This document shows, one piece after another, positions 34,463 through 45,790 of a DNA stretch of 64,000 nt. Every line of letters starts with the position of its first letter. Within the stretch, counting starts at the first letter, position 1. The notes under the pieces are model-generated. The model was not told the origin of the DNA. It worked only from the letters and a program-made list of their open reading frames with translations, and made no database searches. Position numbers and translations under genes: made by a program. The DNA comes from Membranipora membranacea (taxonomy: Eukaryota > Bryozoa > Gymnolaemata > Cheilostomatida > Membraniporidae), in assembly GCA_914767715.1 (NCBI GenBank), contig OU612071.1, positions 3,472,001 through 3,536,000 of the forward strand. Reading direction: 5' to 3'.

Positions 34463-37190
34463 CTTGGTTTACATTTTAAGTAATCATAATGGTTATATCT
34501 CTAACACAGAAGCTAATTAAAGTGACATTAGTTGATATTGATGACTGTTTGTTCCCAAGAAATTTTATTTTTGTGAGAAACTAGCTGGTGTACATACTGG
34601 TACATAGCCCAGGTTCTAGTTACAGGTTAGGGGAGAAGAATGTCAACAAATGTTTGATTCGTATAGCTACCGTTTTTATTTTTTAATCCAGCCTTGCACT
34701 CGGATGGCGATAAAGATGATACAGAATATAAATCAGCTGGTGTCCGCAAGACATTAGGCTGCCAATCAACCCTGTTCATTAATAGATGCATCAACTTATA
34801 AACTCCCTGGCTCGAACAATAATTTATCAATTATGCTGACATCAAAACTCTACATTCCAAATATCAAAGCAGCAAGACAATCAAAAGACAAATCACACAC
34901 TTAGAGTCGCCCTTGCCAAAAACAATACTCCATCAATCGAATGTGTATCAGGATGGGATTTCATAATTAGCACTGTAAGGATCTCATTCAAATTTACGCT
35001 GGTTCTGCAGCAGATGCAGATCTTCGACCACTGTCAAAATCACCATTGTCGGCAGCGTTGCCAATGCCATCAATATACACTTTGAGTGGCAGCACAAGAC
35101 TCTAATTTCTTGTGTATGTTTATGTATTATTTTGATGACCTGTTTACACAGCCCTAATCTGATCCCTTATTATTTAGGCTACCGTATGCTAATGTGAACG
35201 GGTTTGAACTGAAGACTTCAAGATTCTAGGTAAGAGCTGATCTGATGGGTCTGATGTATGACCTGGCCTCCAAAACATTTAGAGGTAGATAAATAGCAAA
35301 CAGAAGTTCCCAAATGAGCTAACACATCTTTCTTAATTTTAGGTCGCATCATTTACATTTACGGACCAGAGTAAGATGTTTGGAATTCAATTTGGCATTG
35401 CAGGAATACAGGATATATAAATTCTATAGATGCACCTCGTGAATTTTAAATTCAATTCAGGATAATCTGGGTACAATAACAGTCAGAAAGTTTCTGAGCC
35501 TCTTTCACAAATAGTAAGAACGGCATACATATCAACCTTTCGACCAGTCCAACTTTATTAAGGTGCAGCCATTATGGTTTTCATTTCGGTGACATTCATT
35601 ACACATGAACGGACTTAAACCACTGCTGCAACAGCTAGTCTTCAAATTGCACTCCCACCATGGCTGTATAAATTCACAAGACCTAGTCAGAGCTAGAATG
35701 ACAACACCTCTTGTGTTTAATATCTTTGGTAGCTTTCCAACAACTTACAATACACCCTTTCTTATGATTGCTTGTGTATTTTAACGAATGATCTAGCTAA
35801 ATTGTGTAGATTAAAGGCCTTGCTACATGATTCCACGAAATGCGTGGCATTGTCTTCCCACGCGTGGTGGGCGTGGCTTCATAGGCTAAACACACCGACT
35901 TTGTGACAACATTGCTAAGTGAGTGACCAATGAGCCATGACCAATGAGTAAGGAGTAATGACCGATTAAATGCGCTCTATTGTACCAACTGGCCAATGAC
36001 AGTAGCGTAGGTTCACGACATGGTTAGCAGCACGAACATGCTTGTCTTTGAAAAGACGCGTCGTTAGCATGCCCAGCTGCTTGGTTTGGCGTGAACAACG
36101 CGTGGAATTGCCTCCCCACGCGATTTCGTGGGCCTGTCTAGCTACACCATAAAGATTTTATGAAACATGAATTGAAGAAGTCCTTTCTTTTACAATCCAA
36201 ATAAAGATTCATTGCCACATATTTCAATGTGATATAAAATTATTACAGTAGAAGACCGCAATTTATCACCATTGAATAAGAAACTCTTTTCTAACAATGA
36301 CATTAAACTACTGTGATATTTGATGTTGGTACTGCCAGAATTAGTCTCACATGTGGCAGATTTAATATCTAAACTACAAGTGTTGGTATTGGCATCACTT
36401 TAATTATCATGACCGCCATAAAAGATCCACGGAGTGATAGGGACAAGTAAAAACTGACAATCGTTGGACTGGTAGTTAAGATTACCAAGCGATGAAAAAG
36501 AACACTAAGGCAGATATGAGTGAGATTATCAACCACAATGCTACTTATATGATCATTAACTGTCGATCCTGTCATAATGAAATTATCGATTCACGTCATA
36601 AGTGATAATCATAGAATAGTATTCATTATTGTAGGAAATTGTTTGGAATAGATGCCAAGTTTTTAAATTCAGACTTCATTCAATTACATCAACCTGGTTT
36701 AAAAGCTTCCCTGGAGTTTATGGTCCAGGAATCAAGCCGATGTTCAATAACCGGAACTTTCATTTTTTGTTCACAGCTTTCTCATCACACCAAAGAAGTT
36801 AAAGATTCAGCTTCTAAAAGTTCAGTTAAGATTTCTAACACAGTAAAAACGAATAAAAATCTCCCATACGCAGTTTTAACAAACCATCTATAGGAATGGA
36901 TCAAATCGATAGCGGCAATGACAGTACAAATCTATGTAATACATTTTCTAGGTTCACAGATGTTTGTTGTCAACAAAAGGTCACCTCATGCAGCACCGTT
37001 TCAGAACGAAGGGCAATATAATTATGTTGCCTTAAAAGTTACGAAAATACCAGTGCATGTTATGGTCGGGCAGTTCCTCCCGGTGAGATTATCTTTGGGA
37101 GAAATTACTGATGGTGGTGAGAGCTCAGAAAATGTGAGAATGTTTCTCCAACACCACCAGTATGATGTCATTTAGGACTATTTCTGATTG
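34463..37190 (+). repeat. palindromic element, inner left arm (arm B), copy 2
   Basis: A direct repeat of 26,048-28,140, differing mainly by an extra segment at about 35,595-36,230. That segment is the inverse of the 44,374-44,650 right-arm segment and was itself hit by a MITE. Copy 2 therefore preserves arm sequence that copy 1 has lost. Confidence 0.82.
35816..36147. mobile_element. MITE-like insertion with CCACGAAAT inverted ends
   Basis: About 330 bp lie between matching TAAAG pentamers (a possible TSD). Both ends carry CCACGAAAT, then GCGTGG and a second CCACGCG block in inverted orientation. The uninterrupted version of the site is visible in the homologous arm at 44,374-44,470, which supports insertion. 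It is GC-richer than its surroundings and has no coding capacity. Confidence 0.72.
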
Positions 37191-40100
37191 ACTGACGCTG
37201 CTAACAAACAGTGGTCACATGTTATGGTAATGGTTCTTGCATGTAAAGATATCTTTGATTAAATCCTATATTGGCACTTTGTTAATTTAGAAAGCATATT
37301 GCAGAATGCGTACCCAGAAGCGCGCTGCAATTATTACCCATGTAAACCGTAACGCTGATATTTGTGTAATATTTGTGCGAATAACAAAATACAGTGTCTG
37401 CCTTCACTCATATTTGGAGCATATGCGACGTCCAAAAACGTGTCAGAATAGCAAGTTGATAGTAGTGGAATTGAAAGGTATTTTAGGGGTTTATTTTGTA
37501 AGCTCAATCAACCATGCAATTTCAGACTATATTGGTTCACCGATTTCAACCAAACTCGACTCACACTCAAAGCATACATTGAGAGGAGAGGTATACACCC
37601 GAGGGTACTGGGGGCTGGAATGATCAATATTGGAAGCTCCCCAAGTGGGACTCGAATCCACAACTCCTGCGACACTAATCGCCTGGCAGTGATTAGCAAG
37701 CGTTGTATCTGATTGCGCCTTTTCAACATCCCAAATAAGAATCTAGGGTTAGATTTACATTGACAGATATGATGTTAAGATGTGCTTTGTATATATGTAA
37801 CAAGGACTTTTAAATATAGACAGCTAAGACCCTACCCTTATAGTCTTCCGCTTCATCATGAGCAAACCCTGAAATGTGTATCGTTACACAGCTTCTGGTG
37901 GCCCATAAGAGTCAGTCTTAGGCTGGTTGTGCACCTGATAGCTTTAGAACAAGATATCATCATTAAATATTATTTTTAAGGTAATCGTTGTTAATTTTAG
38001 GCAAAAAAAATTGCTATCCATTTGTTCATACATGTTATGACCTCCAACCAATATGTATCAGAACTATACACATCATTAACTAGACCAGTTTCAATCAAAT
38101 CTTGCAATGCACACCATCATGGCTTGAGCTTCTAAACAAGCTCTGTATAAAATAACAAATTTAATATGTGCTCGGTTATAATAATATGCAAAAACAGGCA
38201 TCTGTTCCTAACAATAGCCTAAAAATGATGCGATTGTAGTCATTGTTATGACGTCGATTGACATTAGACAAGCTTGAATGTAATACCGAGGTCGTGTTTG
38301 TCCTTTTTTGCAAAAATTGGCTCCTGTTCCTAATAATTGCCGAAAAAGTTCATATTGTTTGTTGCTATCATTTATGGCGCAAATCTCAGGTCACATTTTG
38401 ACAGGCTTCATGGTGATTAATCTCAATTATAGTAATACTTCCACCAAATAACTGTCTTACATGTTCTATTTTGAGCTGGAAACACGGAGGCTTTTTGTTG
38501 TCTATCTATCTATATATTCAAACCCTGTTCTTGTTTTTAAAAGTTCTCAATAAGAGTGTGATTATAATTTATGACGTTAACTGTGCTCAAATTTTGAAAG
38601 GTTTGACAGTGATTATTTTATAACTAGGCATGATGTTACATACTTCAAGCAATAAATGTCTTTAATGTTCTATTATAAGCACCATCTATTGATAAGCTGT
38701 ATTATAATGCCATGTAGGAGGAAAAAAACTTATGGGTATTACAAAGCAGTAGATGAAGTGCGAGATGAAGGTTACAAGCAAAGCCCAAGCCTCCAAAACA
38801 ACTTTTATTCAAATCTAGTGAATTCCTTATTCCTTACGTCAGATGGTTTCTAAAAATACAATAATGTGTCATCAAAAGAAATATTGATAAGTCAACTTCT
38901 CCCTCAAATTGTGTAGTATATAAAATTGAACATCAGGAGGCAACAGTATCATAATAATAACAGATTACCCCGGGAGAGGTTGGTGACTACTGTTACACAG
39001 ATATCTTACCATTTCTTTATTATTTCCAGCACACAGTGTTTATTGTTGTCAGCTCAAAATAGGACATAAAACACACCAGTTTTGGTTGCTGTATCTAACA
39101 TAATTTTCATTATAGATAATAATCATGGTGACACCTGTCAAAATGAAATATGCACCATAAATGATATGAATCATATTTCGGCAATTATTAGGGACAGGAG
39201 CCAAATTTTACAAAAATAACAATCATGACTATTATGATTACGTGTTATAGTTTGTCAAAATGCCAACTCAATTGCCGTCATTTCAATTATTATCATATTA
39301 TTTTTAGGCCAATGTTAGGAACAGGTGCTGTTTTTTTGCAGATTACTATTCTGACTCTGATATTTTATACAGAGCTTGTTAAGAAGCTGCTCTGTAGTTA
39401 AAAGGAAGGTTCAATTCATTAGAAAATAAATCACAGGCTTAGATTGAAAATAGTCTTAGTAATTATGTGGAAAAATGGCAACACATGCTGGTTGGAGTCA
39501 AGGGGTCACGCTGTGTGCAAATGAATGGATAGCAATATTCTGCTGCCACAAATCATTTTAAGGCTATCATCTTCATGTGATTGATTCTTACTCTTAGACT
39601 GACTCTGATGGTCTACCAGAAGCTGATAACAGTGTGCTCATGCTTACTGTGAAGACTAGAAGCGTAAAGTTATATCGAAGATTATTTATCCATTGAAGAG
39701 AAAAAGTGGAAGCAAGTTCTGCTTCAAACTTTGCACTTGAACAATTCACATGAGGCTATGGGAGTGGAGCATAAGCATTCTATGGTAACAAGTGTAAGTC
39801 ATGTACACACCATTCATGATCGTGATATCATATCTCTCTATGTCAGTCTAGCGCTAACTCCAAGCCTGTTGCCAAAGTAGGCCTTTTTTCCCCCTTATTA
39901 TGAAGCTAACAAAGGATCTATGATTATTCTTTCATCCGATGTATGCTCTCAGGGATGATAGAGTTAGATGGTGCTTGATGGAGTTTACATAAAAACCTAA
40001 AGAAATTTTTCAATCTCGCTTATATCAGTCTACTGCTGTGTTTGTTATGACCTTGCGTATCATCCAACTATGAGTGCAAACTGGCACTGCAAATTTCCTT

Positions 40101-40290
40101 AATTATTATGATAAAAACTGCTTATGACTGATAAGAGTAATTTTGGTTTTAAAAGCAACGCTCTTCTTGGCAGGCATTCTGCAGTATGTTTTCCAAGTTA
40201 CAGTAATTGTATTTAATCAAACAAATCATTACATATGAGTACCAATCTTGAGCAGCGTCAGCCAATCAAAAATGGTCCTCAATGAAATCA
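37191..40290. repeat. palindromic element core, copy 2, with centre near 38.77 kb
   Basis: The left side 37,200-38,430 and right side 39,115-40,290 are inverted, diverged copies. The left CATATTGCAGAATGCG region pairs with the right GGCATTCTGCAGTATG region, and the GGCTCCTGTTCC motif at 38,325 pairs with GGGACAGGAGCC at 39,190. The central segment 38,510-38,760 has its inverted counterpart in the right half at 52,440-52,700. No transposase or other protein of size is encoded. Confidence 0.78.
37585..37733 (-). mobile_element. tRNA-derived SINE, family 1, in the second core
   Basis: The duplicate of the copy at 28,506, at the equivalent position in the core. Its B-box region reads GATTCGAGTCCC on the minus strand. 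Confidence 0.75.
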
Positions 40291-41640
40291 TAGTGCAGGT
40301 TATTAGAGTATCATTCTCAGATGCTCAGTACTCTTTGCGATTCCTCCACACGCAAATTTAAGCAGGAGAAACTACCTGACCATAACATGCACTGGTGTAA
40401 GCGTGATTTTTAAAGCAGCAGATATTGTCATTTGTTTTGATCTGTGGTGCATGCTGTAATTGTTGTCATACTGTTATAATAATGATTGCTATAATTACCC
40501 AAAGAAAAGGTCTGCTTAGCTACACGCTGTGAAAGGATTGGGACTCAACCTCCAAGCTTCCAAGTAAGAACAGTTCACAGGAAACCAGATATTTTCATGT
40601 TCTAAATTAAATTTAAGATATCCAGCATCCAGCACCCATGTGACCTTTCCGACTTTATCTTGGTTTACATTTCAAGTAATCATATGGTTATATCTCTAAC
40701 ACAGGAGCTGATTAAAGTGACATTAACTGATATTGATGACTGTGTGTTCCCAAGAAATTTTATTTTTGTGAGAAACTAGCTGGTGTACATACTGGTACAT
40801 AGCCCAGGTTCTAGTTACAGGTTAGGGGAGAAGAATGTCAACAAAATCTTTGATTCGTATAGCTACTGTTTGTATTTTTTAATCCAGCCTTGCACTCGGA
40901 TGGCGATAAAGATGATACAGAATATAAATCAGCTGGTGTCCGCAAGACATTGGTCTGCCAATCAACCCTGTTCATAAATAGATGCATCAACTTATAAATT
41001 CCCTGGCTCGAACAATAATTTGCCAACCAACATCTCTGAACCTAGAGAATGTATTGCATAGGTTAGTACTCCCATTGCAACTTTTCATTTGATGCATTCC
41101 TATCGATGGTTAGTAAAAAGAACTTATTGGAGATTATAATTCATATTTACTGTAATTGAAATCCAAACTGAACTTTTAGAAGCTGAATCTTCAACTTTGT
41201 TGGTGTGGCGAGAAAGCTGTAAAGTCTTTTAATTGTTGAATAAGTGTTGATTCCTGGACCGAAGTTTCAATAAAACTCCAGGGTAGCATTTAAACCAGAT
41301 TGATGTAAGTGAATGACGTTGGAATTTAAAAAATTGTCATCTGGTCCTAACAATCGCCTATAAATAATGTTTATTTTTATATGATTATCGCTCATGACGT
41401 GAATTGATAATTTCATTATGTCAGGCTTGCCAGTAATCATCATATAAGTATGCATTGTGGTTGATATTCTCTACAAATAACTGCCTTAGTGTTCTATTTA
41501 CGTGCGTAGCTTTTAATATCCTTGACTTCCAGTTAATTATCCTATCTTCATACTACTTCAGGGATAGGTCATGAAGGTTATGAACATTTAAGTGACACCA
41601 ATATGAAAATTTCTAGTTAAGATATTAAATCTGCTGTTCC
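40291..41640 (+). repeat. palindromic element, inner right arm, copy 2, rearranged
   Basis: Right-arm sequence is interrupted at 40,450-41,020 by a forward-oriented arm A/arm B fragment (containing AGGATTGGGACTCAACC and TCGGATGGCGATAAAG). The right arm then resumes to about 41,640. A template switch or nested insertion is likely. Confidence 0.7.
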
Positions 41641-42140
41641 TGTTTTAAAAAATTCTCAATAAGAGTGTGATTATATTTTATGACGTTAACTGTGCTCAAA
41701 TTTCGAAAGGTTTGACAGTGACTATTTTATAACTAGGCATGATGTTACATACTTCAAGCAATAAATGTCTTAAATGTTCTATTATAAGCACCATCTATTG
41801 ATAAGCTGTATTATAATGCCATGTAGGAGGAAAAAAACTTATGGGTATTACAAAGCAGTAGATGAAGTGCGAGATGAAGGTTACGAGCAAAGCCCAAGCC
41901 TCCATTACCGTTTTAATCAAATCTAATGAATTCCTTATTCCTTACGTCAGATGGTTTCTAAAAATAAATAATTTTTCATCAAAAAAAATATTGATAAGTC
42001 AACGTCTCCCTTAAATTGTGTAGTATATAAAGTTGAACATCAGAAGGCAACAGTATCATAATAATAACAGATTACCCCAGGAGAGGTTGGTGACTACTGT
42101 CACACAGATATCTTACCATTTCTTTATCATTTCCAGCTGG
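41641..42140 (+). repeat. second copy of the palindrome centre
   Basis: Closely matches 38,540-39,020, including ATGCCATGTAGGAGGAAAAA and the CAGGAGAGGTTGGTGACTAC region. It is placed at the break in the right arm, immediately upstream of the second defensin-like gene. Confidence 0.8.
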
Positions 42141-42496
42141 CATTTAGACAGATATCTGGTATTGGATCATTAATGATAAATCATTGTGTTTTTAATATTC
42201 ATCAGTGAATCTAGATAACCTTTATTACATTCTATTGTCAGGGAGGCAACATCAAATGTGTTTGTGAACTTGAAAAATCTCTGAATCACACAATCATTTA
42301 CTCTCGTAATCATGTCCAAATCAGTGCCACTATCGTCGACTGTCATAAAGAATGAGTAGATGTTTACATATTTTATTTATAAGAAAACAGTATTTCTATC
42401 GATATCAATTACCTGTGAGTAACCGTGGCTAATTGTTATCTTATAGACCAGCTACTAAGAGACTGATATTTAACACTTTGTGCTACAAAGACAAAC

Positions 42497-43310
42497 ATGA
42501 GATCTCTAGGACTAGCTCTCTGTTTCTTCTGTCTTGCCTTGCTATGCAACTTCTCATCAGCTCAAGGTAAAATATTCACTTTATTTGTTATGAGAATATG
42601 CTTACCTAAAATCAATGATACATGATACAACTCATCTAATTAGTACACCCTTGTGCAAGGTAAGGGTCGGCAAGCTTGGCTATTGTCCGGAGAGCTCACC
42701 TCCTTTAGCAGCATGGGTAGTGACCAGGATTCAAATTTGCAACTCTCAGATTGAGAAGCTCGAATCCTAACCACTACACCACCTTGCCTGCCTGTAAGTT
42801 GTTACATAAAATCCATAGTAGCTCGTATTGATCCCAAATATACCAATGATCTCGCCAAACTCAGGTGTCCATAGTTTTAATTGGATCATAACTTTAAGAG
42901 CTAACAAAAGGGGACAAGTAAAGTGGTTAACAAACTTCTGAAGGTGAATGCTATTTAGAAAGTTGCCTCAGGGCATTTATTTAATTGATATAAGAAATTG
43001 GCCGGCACAGACATACATAACATTTTTAGACAGAATTGGTCTTCCCAAGCTTCTGAATTCTAGATTTCTCACGACAGTTAATTAGATTCTTACTCAAATA
43101 AAACCTTTGTTTTCTGGGTAAATATGTATATTTTGTATTTCAGAGTGTTTTGCTACACCAGGAGGCTGTAATGATATTAATTGCTATACAAGCTGTGGTA
43201 GTGATTCGTTTTGTGGTGGTGAGTGCCAGGGGAAAAAAAAGGATGCGAGGTGCTGCTGCACCTTTGATATATCCAACACTGACTGTAAAAGAATAGACTA
43301 CAATGTCTGA
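42497..43310 (+). CDS. secreted defensin-like (CS-alpha-beta-type) cysteine-rich peptide, 78 aa
   Basis: Exons 42,497-42,566 and 43,144-43,310 (stop TGA) join in phase 1 through a GTAAAA donor and a TTTCAG acceptor. Residues 1-23 form the signal peptide (MRSLGLALCFFCLALLC, then NFSSAQ). The mature part has ten cysteines: C25, C32, C37, C41, C47, C51, C60-C62 and C71. C37-x3-C41, x9, C51 (in GGEC), x8, C60-x-C62 matches the invertebrate-defensin core, including the GGxC turn. The spacing between C37 and C51 is identical to that of the minus-strand gene at 22,241, and the exon layout is the same, so they are paralogues. An AATAAA lies at 43,337. The gene sits between repeat blocks that belong to one arm of the palindromic element. 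Function (antimicrobial, or toxin-like) is inferred from the fold only. Confidence 0.84.
42660..42793 (-). mobile_element. tRNA-derived SINE, family 3, in the peptide gene intron
   Basis: The minus strand carries an A-box-like TGGTGTAGTGGTTAGGA and a degenerate B-box region (TTTGAATCCTGG) about 45 bp on, plus a short tail. It lies within intron 42,567-43,143, antisense to the gene. It is unrelated in sequence to the SINE in the intron of the paralogue. Confidence 0.6.
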
Positions 43311-44110
43311 TGATTTTGTTTGTAAGTTTCTTATGCAATAAAACATAAGCTTGAGACCAACCAGTTCCTCACTGCTAATATATTCTTGTTTGACTGATTG
43401 ATCGGTTTATTTGCACTCACATACAAATATGTTGCGGAATTCGTTGTTTGGTTCACTGCTGTTCACATAGATCATTAAAAAAAGTAGAAAAAGAGTACAT
43501 AAGTAATGCTGACATCTCATCGTGGATTGGGTTTAAAAAATATGATTGGGGGATGAAATCATGGTCTTTCCCCCAAGAAGACCTAAATTGTATTGTCCTG
43601 CATCTTCCTGATGATAGTTGGGGTAAAAAGTCATCTTTAAAATGTTCATCATCATATATTTAATTTAGTAGGTTAGGTTTTTAGTTTGTTTATCTATAAT
43701 GCTATCAAGGTCACTATGTCAGTGAAATAGTGAAACAGCTCACACGCGTTGCAAAGTGTCAATGAACACATCCAGCTTCTTTTTGTTCTCTCCTTCAATG
43801 CCAAGTTTGTAGGACCCATCATCCTCTGCAGGGAGTACAGATTCTGCTCCATCTGCTCATGATTGAAGCACCTTCAGATTGCATTTTAACAGCTTCCAAA
43901 TTGACATTAACTGCTGAACCTTGTGTGCTGCAGGCTGCCAAAATTGTCACTTATCAGTCATCCACAGTGAAACCTTGACCTTACTCAATAGGCATTAATT
44001 GACCAGATCAAGACCGAAGAAACGTTAAACAAGAATGTAAAATCCACACAGCATAATAACAAATTTTGTCTAAGACTGAACGTCATACATAAATGAGTAG
44101 GATTTCATTA
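43311..44110. other. 3' flank of the peptide gene, no further gene seen
   Basis: Apart from the poly(A) signal at 43,337 nothing specific is seen. This tract and the gene are the non-repetitive island inside the repeat complex. Confidence 0.4.
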
Positions 44111-45790
44111 GTAAACAAGAACCAGGAGGGAACGTTGCAATGAACTTTGAATAAAGAGTTCAATGGTACGTAAACTAAGGCTATAATTTGCATAACCCAA
44201 ACTGGTAAGACTCGTGACGTCTAACTATTTCTGGCATTACCAACGTCAAATATCACAGTATTTTAATGTCATTGTTAGAAAAGAGTTTCTTATTCAATGG
44301 TGATAAATTATGGTCTTCAACTGTAATAATTTTATATCACATTGAAATATGTGTCAATGAATATTTTTTTTGATTGAAAAAGAAAGGACTTATTCAATTC
44401 ATGTTTCATAACAACTTCAATCTACACAATTTAGCTAGATCATTCATTAAAATACACAAGCAATCATTAAAAGGGGTGTATTGTAAGTTGTTGAAAAGCT
44501 ACCAAAGATATTACAACACAAGTGGTGTTGTCATTCTAGCTCTGACTAGGTCTTGTGAATTTATACAGCCATGGTGGTAGTTGAAGACTAGCTGTGGCAG
44601 CAGTGGTTTAAGTCCGTTCATGTGTAATGAATGTCACCGAAATAAAACTATAATCGCTGCACCTAAATAAAGTTGGACAGGTCGAAAGGTTTGAATGTAT
44701 GCCGTTCTTACTATTTGTGAAAGAGGCTCAGAAACTTTCTGACTCTTATTGTACCCAGATTAACCTGAATGGAATCTAAAATTTACGAGGTGCATAGTAT
44801 TTATATGTCCTGTATTCCTGCAATGCCAAATTGAATTCCAAACATCTTACTCTGGCCAATAAATGTAAATGATGCGACCTAAACATAAGAAAGATGTCTT
44901 AGCTCATTTGGGAACTTTTGTTTGTTATTTATATACCTCTAATTCAATTTGGAGGCCAGGTCTTACATCAGACCCATCAGATCAGCTCTTACCTGGAATC
45001 TTCAATTCTTGAGTCTCAATCAATTCACATTAGCATACTGTAGCCTAAATGAGGGATCAAATAAGGGATATGTTAATAGGCTATCAAAATAGTACACAAA
45101 CATAGATAGGAAAACAGATTCACCTGTTGCCACTCAAAGGGTATCTATGGCATAGGCGACACCGCTGACGATGGTGATTTCCATAGTGGATGAAGATCAT
45201 AACAGTGTAAAATATGAAATCCTACCACGATACACATTAGATTGATGGAGTATTTGTTTTGTGCAGAGGCCACTCTAATTTTGTGTTGAACCTTTTGATG
45301 TCTGGCAGTGAGTTTTTTTAATGAAAAGTGTGATTGATTATCTATTGTTTGAGACCAGGGTGTCTGTAATTTTATGAGGTAAATTTTGTGCACCTGGCAG
45401 TTTTGACGTCAGCATAATCGATAAATTATTGTTCGGGCCAGGGCCTCTATAAGTTAATGCATCAATTTATGAACAGGGTTGATTGGCAGACTAATGTCTT
45501 GCGGTCACCAGCTGATTTATATTCTGTATCATCTTTATCGCCATCCGAGTGCAAGGCTGGATTACAATAATACAAACGGTAAATATACAATTTAAATATT
45601 TTGTTGACATTCTTCTCCCCTAACCTTGTAACTAGAACCTGGGCTATGTACCAGTATGTACACCAGCTTGTTTCTCACAACAATAAAATTTCTTTGGAAC
45701 AAACAGTCATCAATATCAGTTAATGTCACTTATATCAGCTCCTGTGTTAGAGATATAACCATAAATGATTACTTAAAATGTAAACCAAGA
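44111..45790 (-). repeat. palindromic element, outer right arm (arm B' with flank)
   Basis: 44,111-44,225 is a short forward arm A fragment. From 44,240 the sequence is right arm. 44,374-44,650 is the inverse of the 35,595-36,230 segment. 44,690-45,790 is the inverse of about 26,050-27,200 (landmarks AGCTGATTTATATTCTG and GACTCTTATTGTACCC). Confidence 0.78.
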
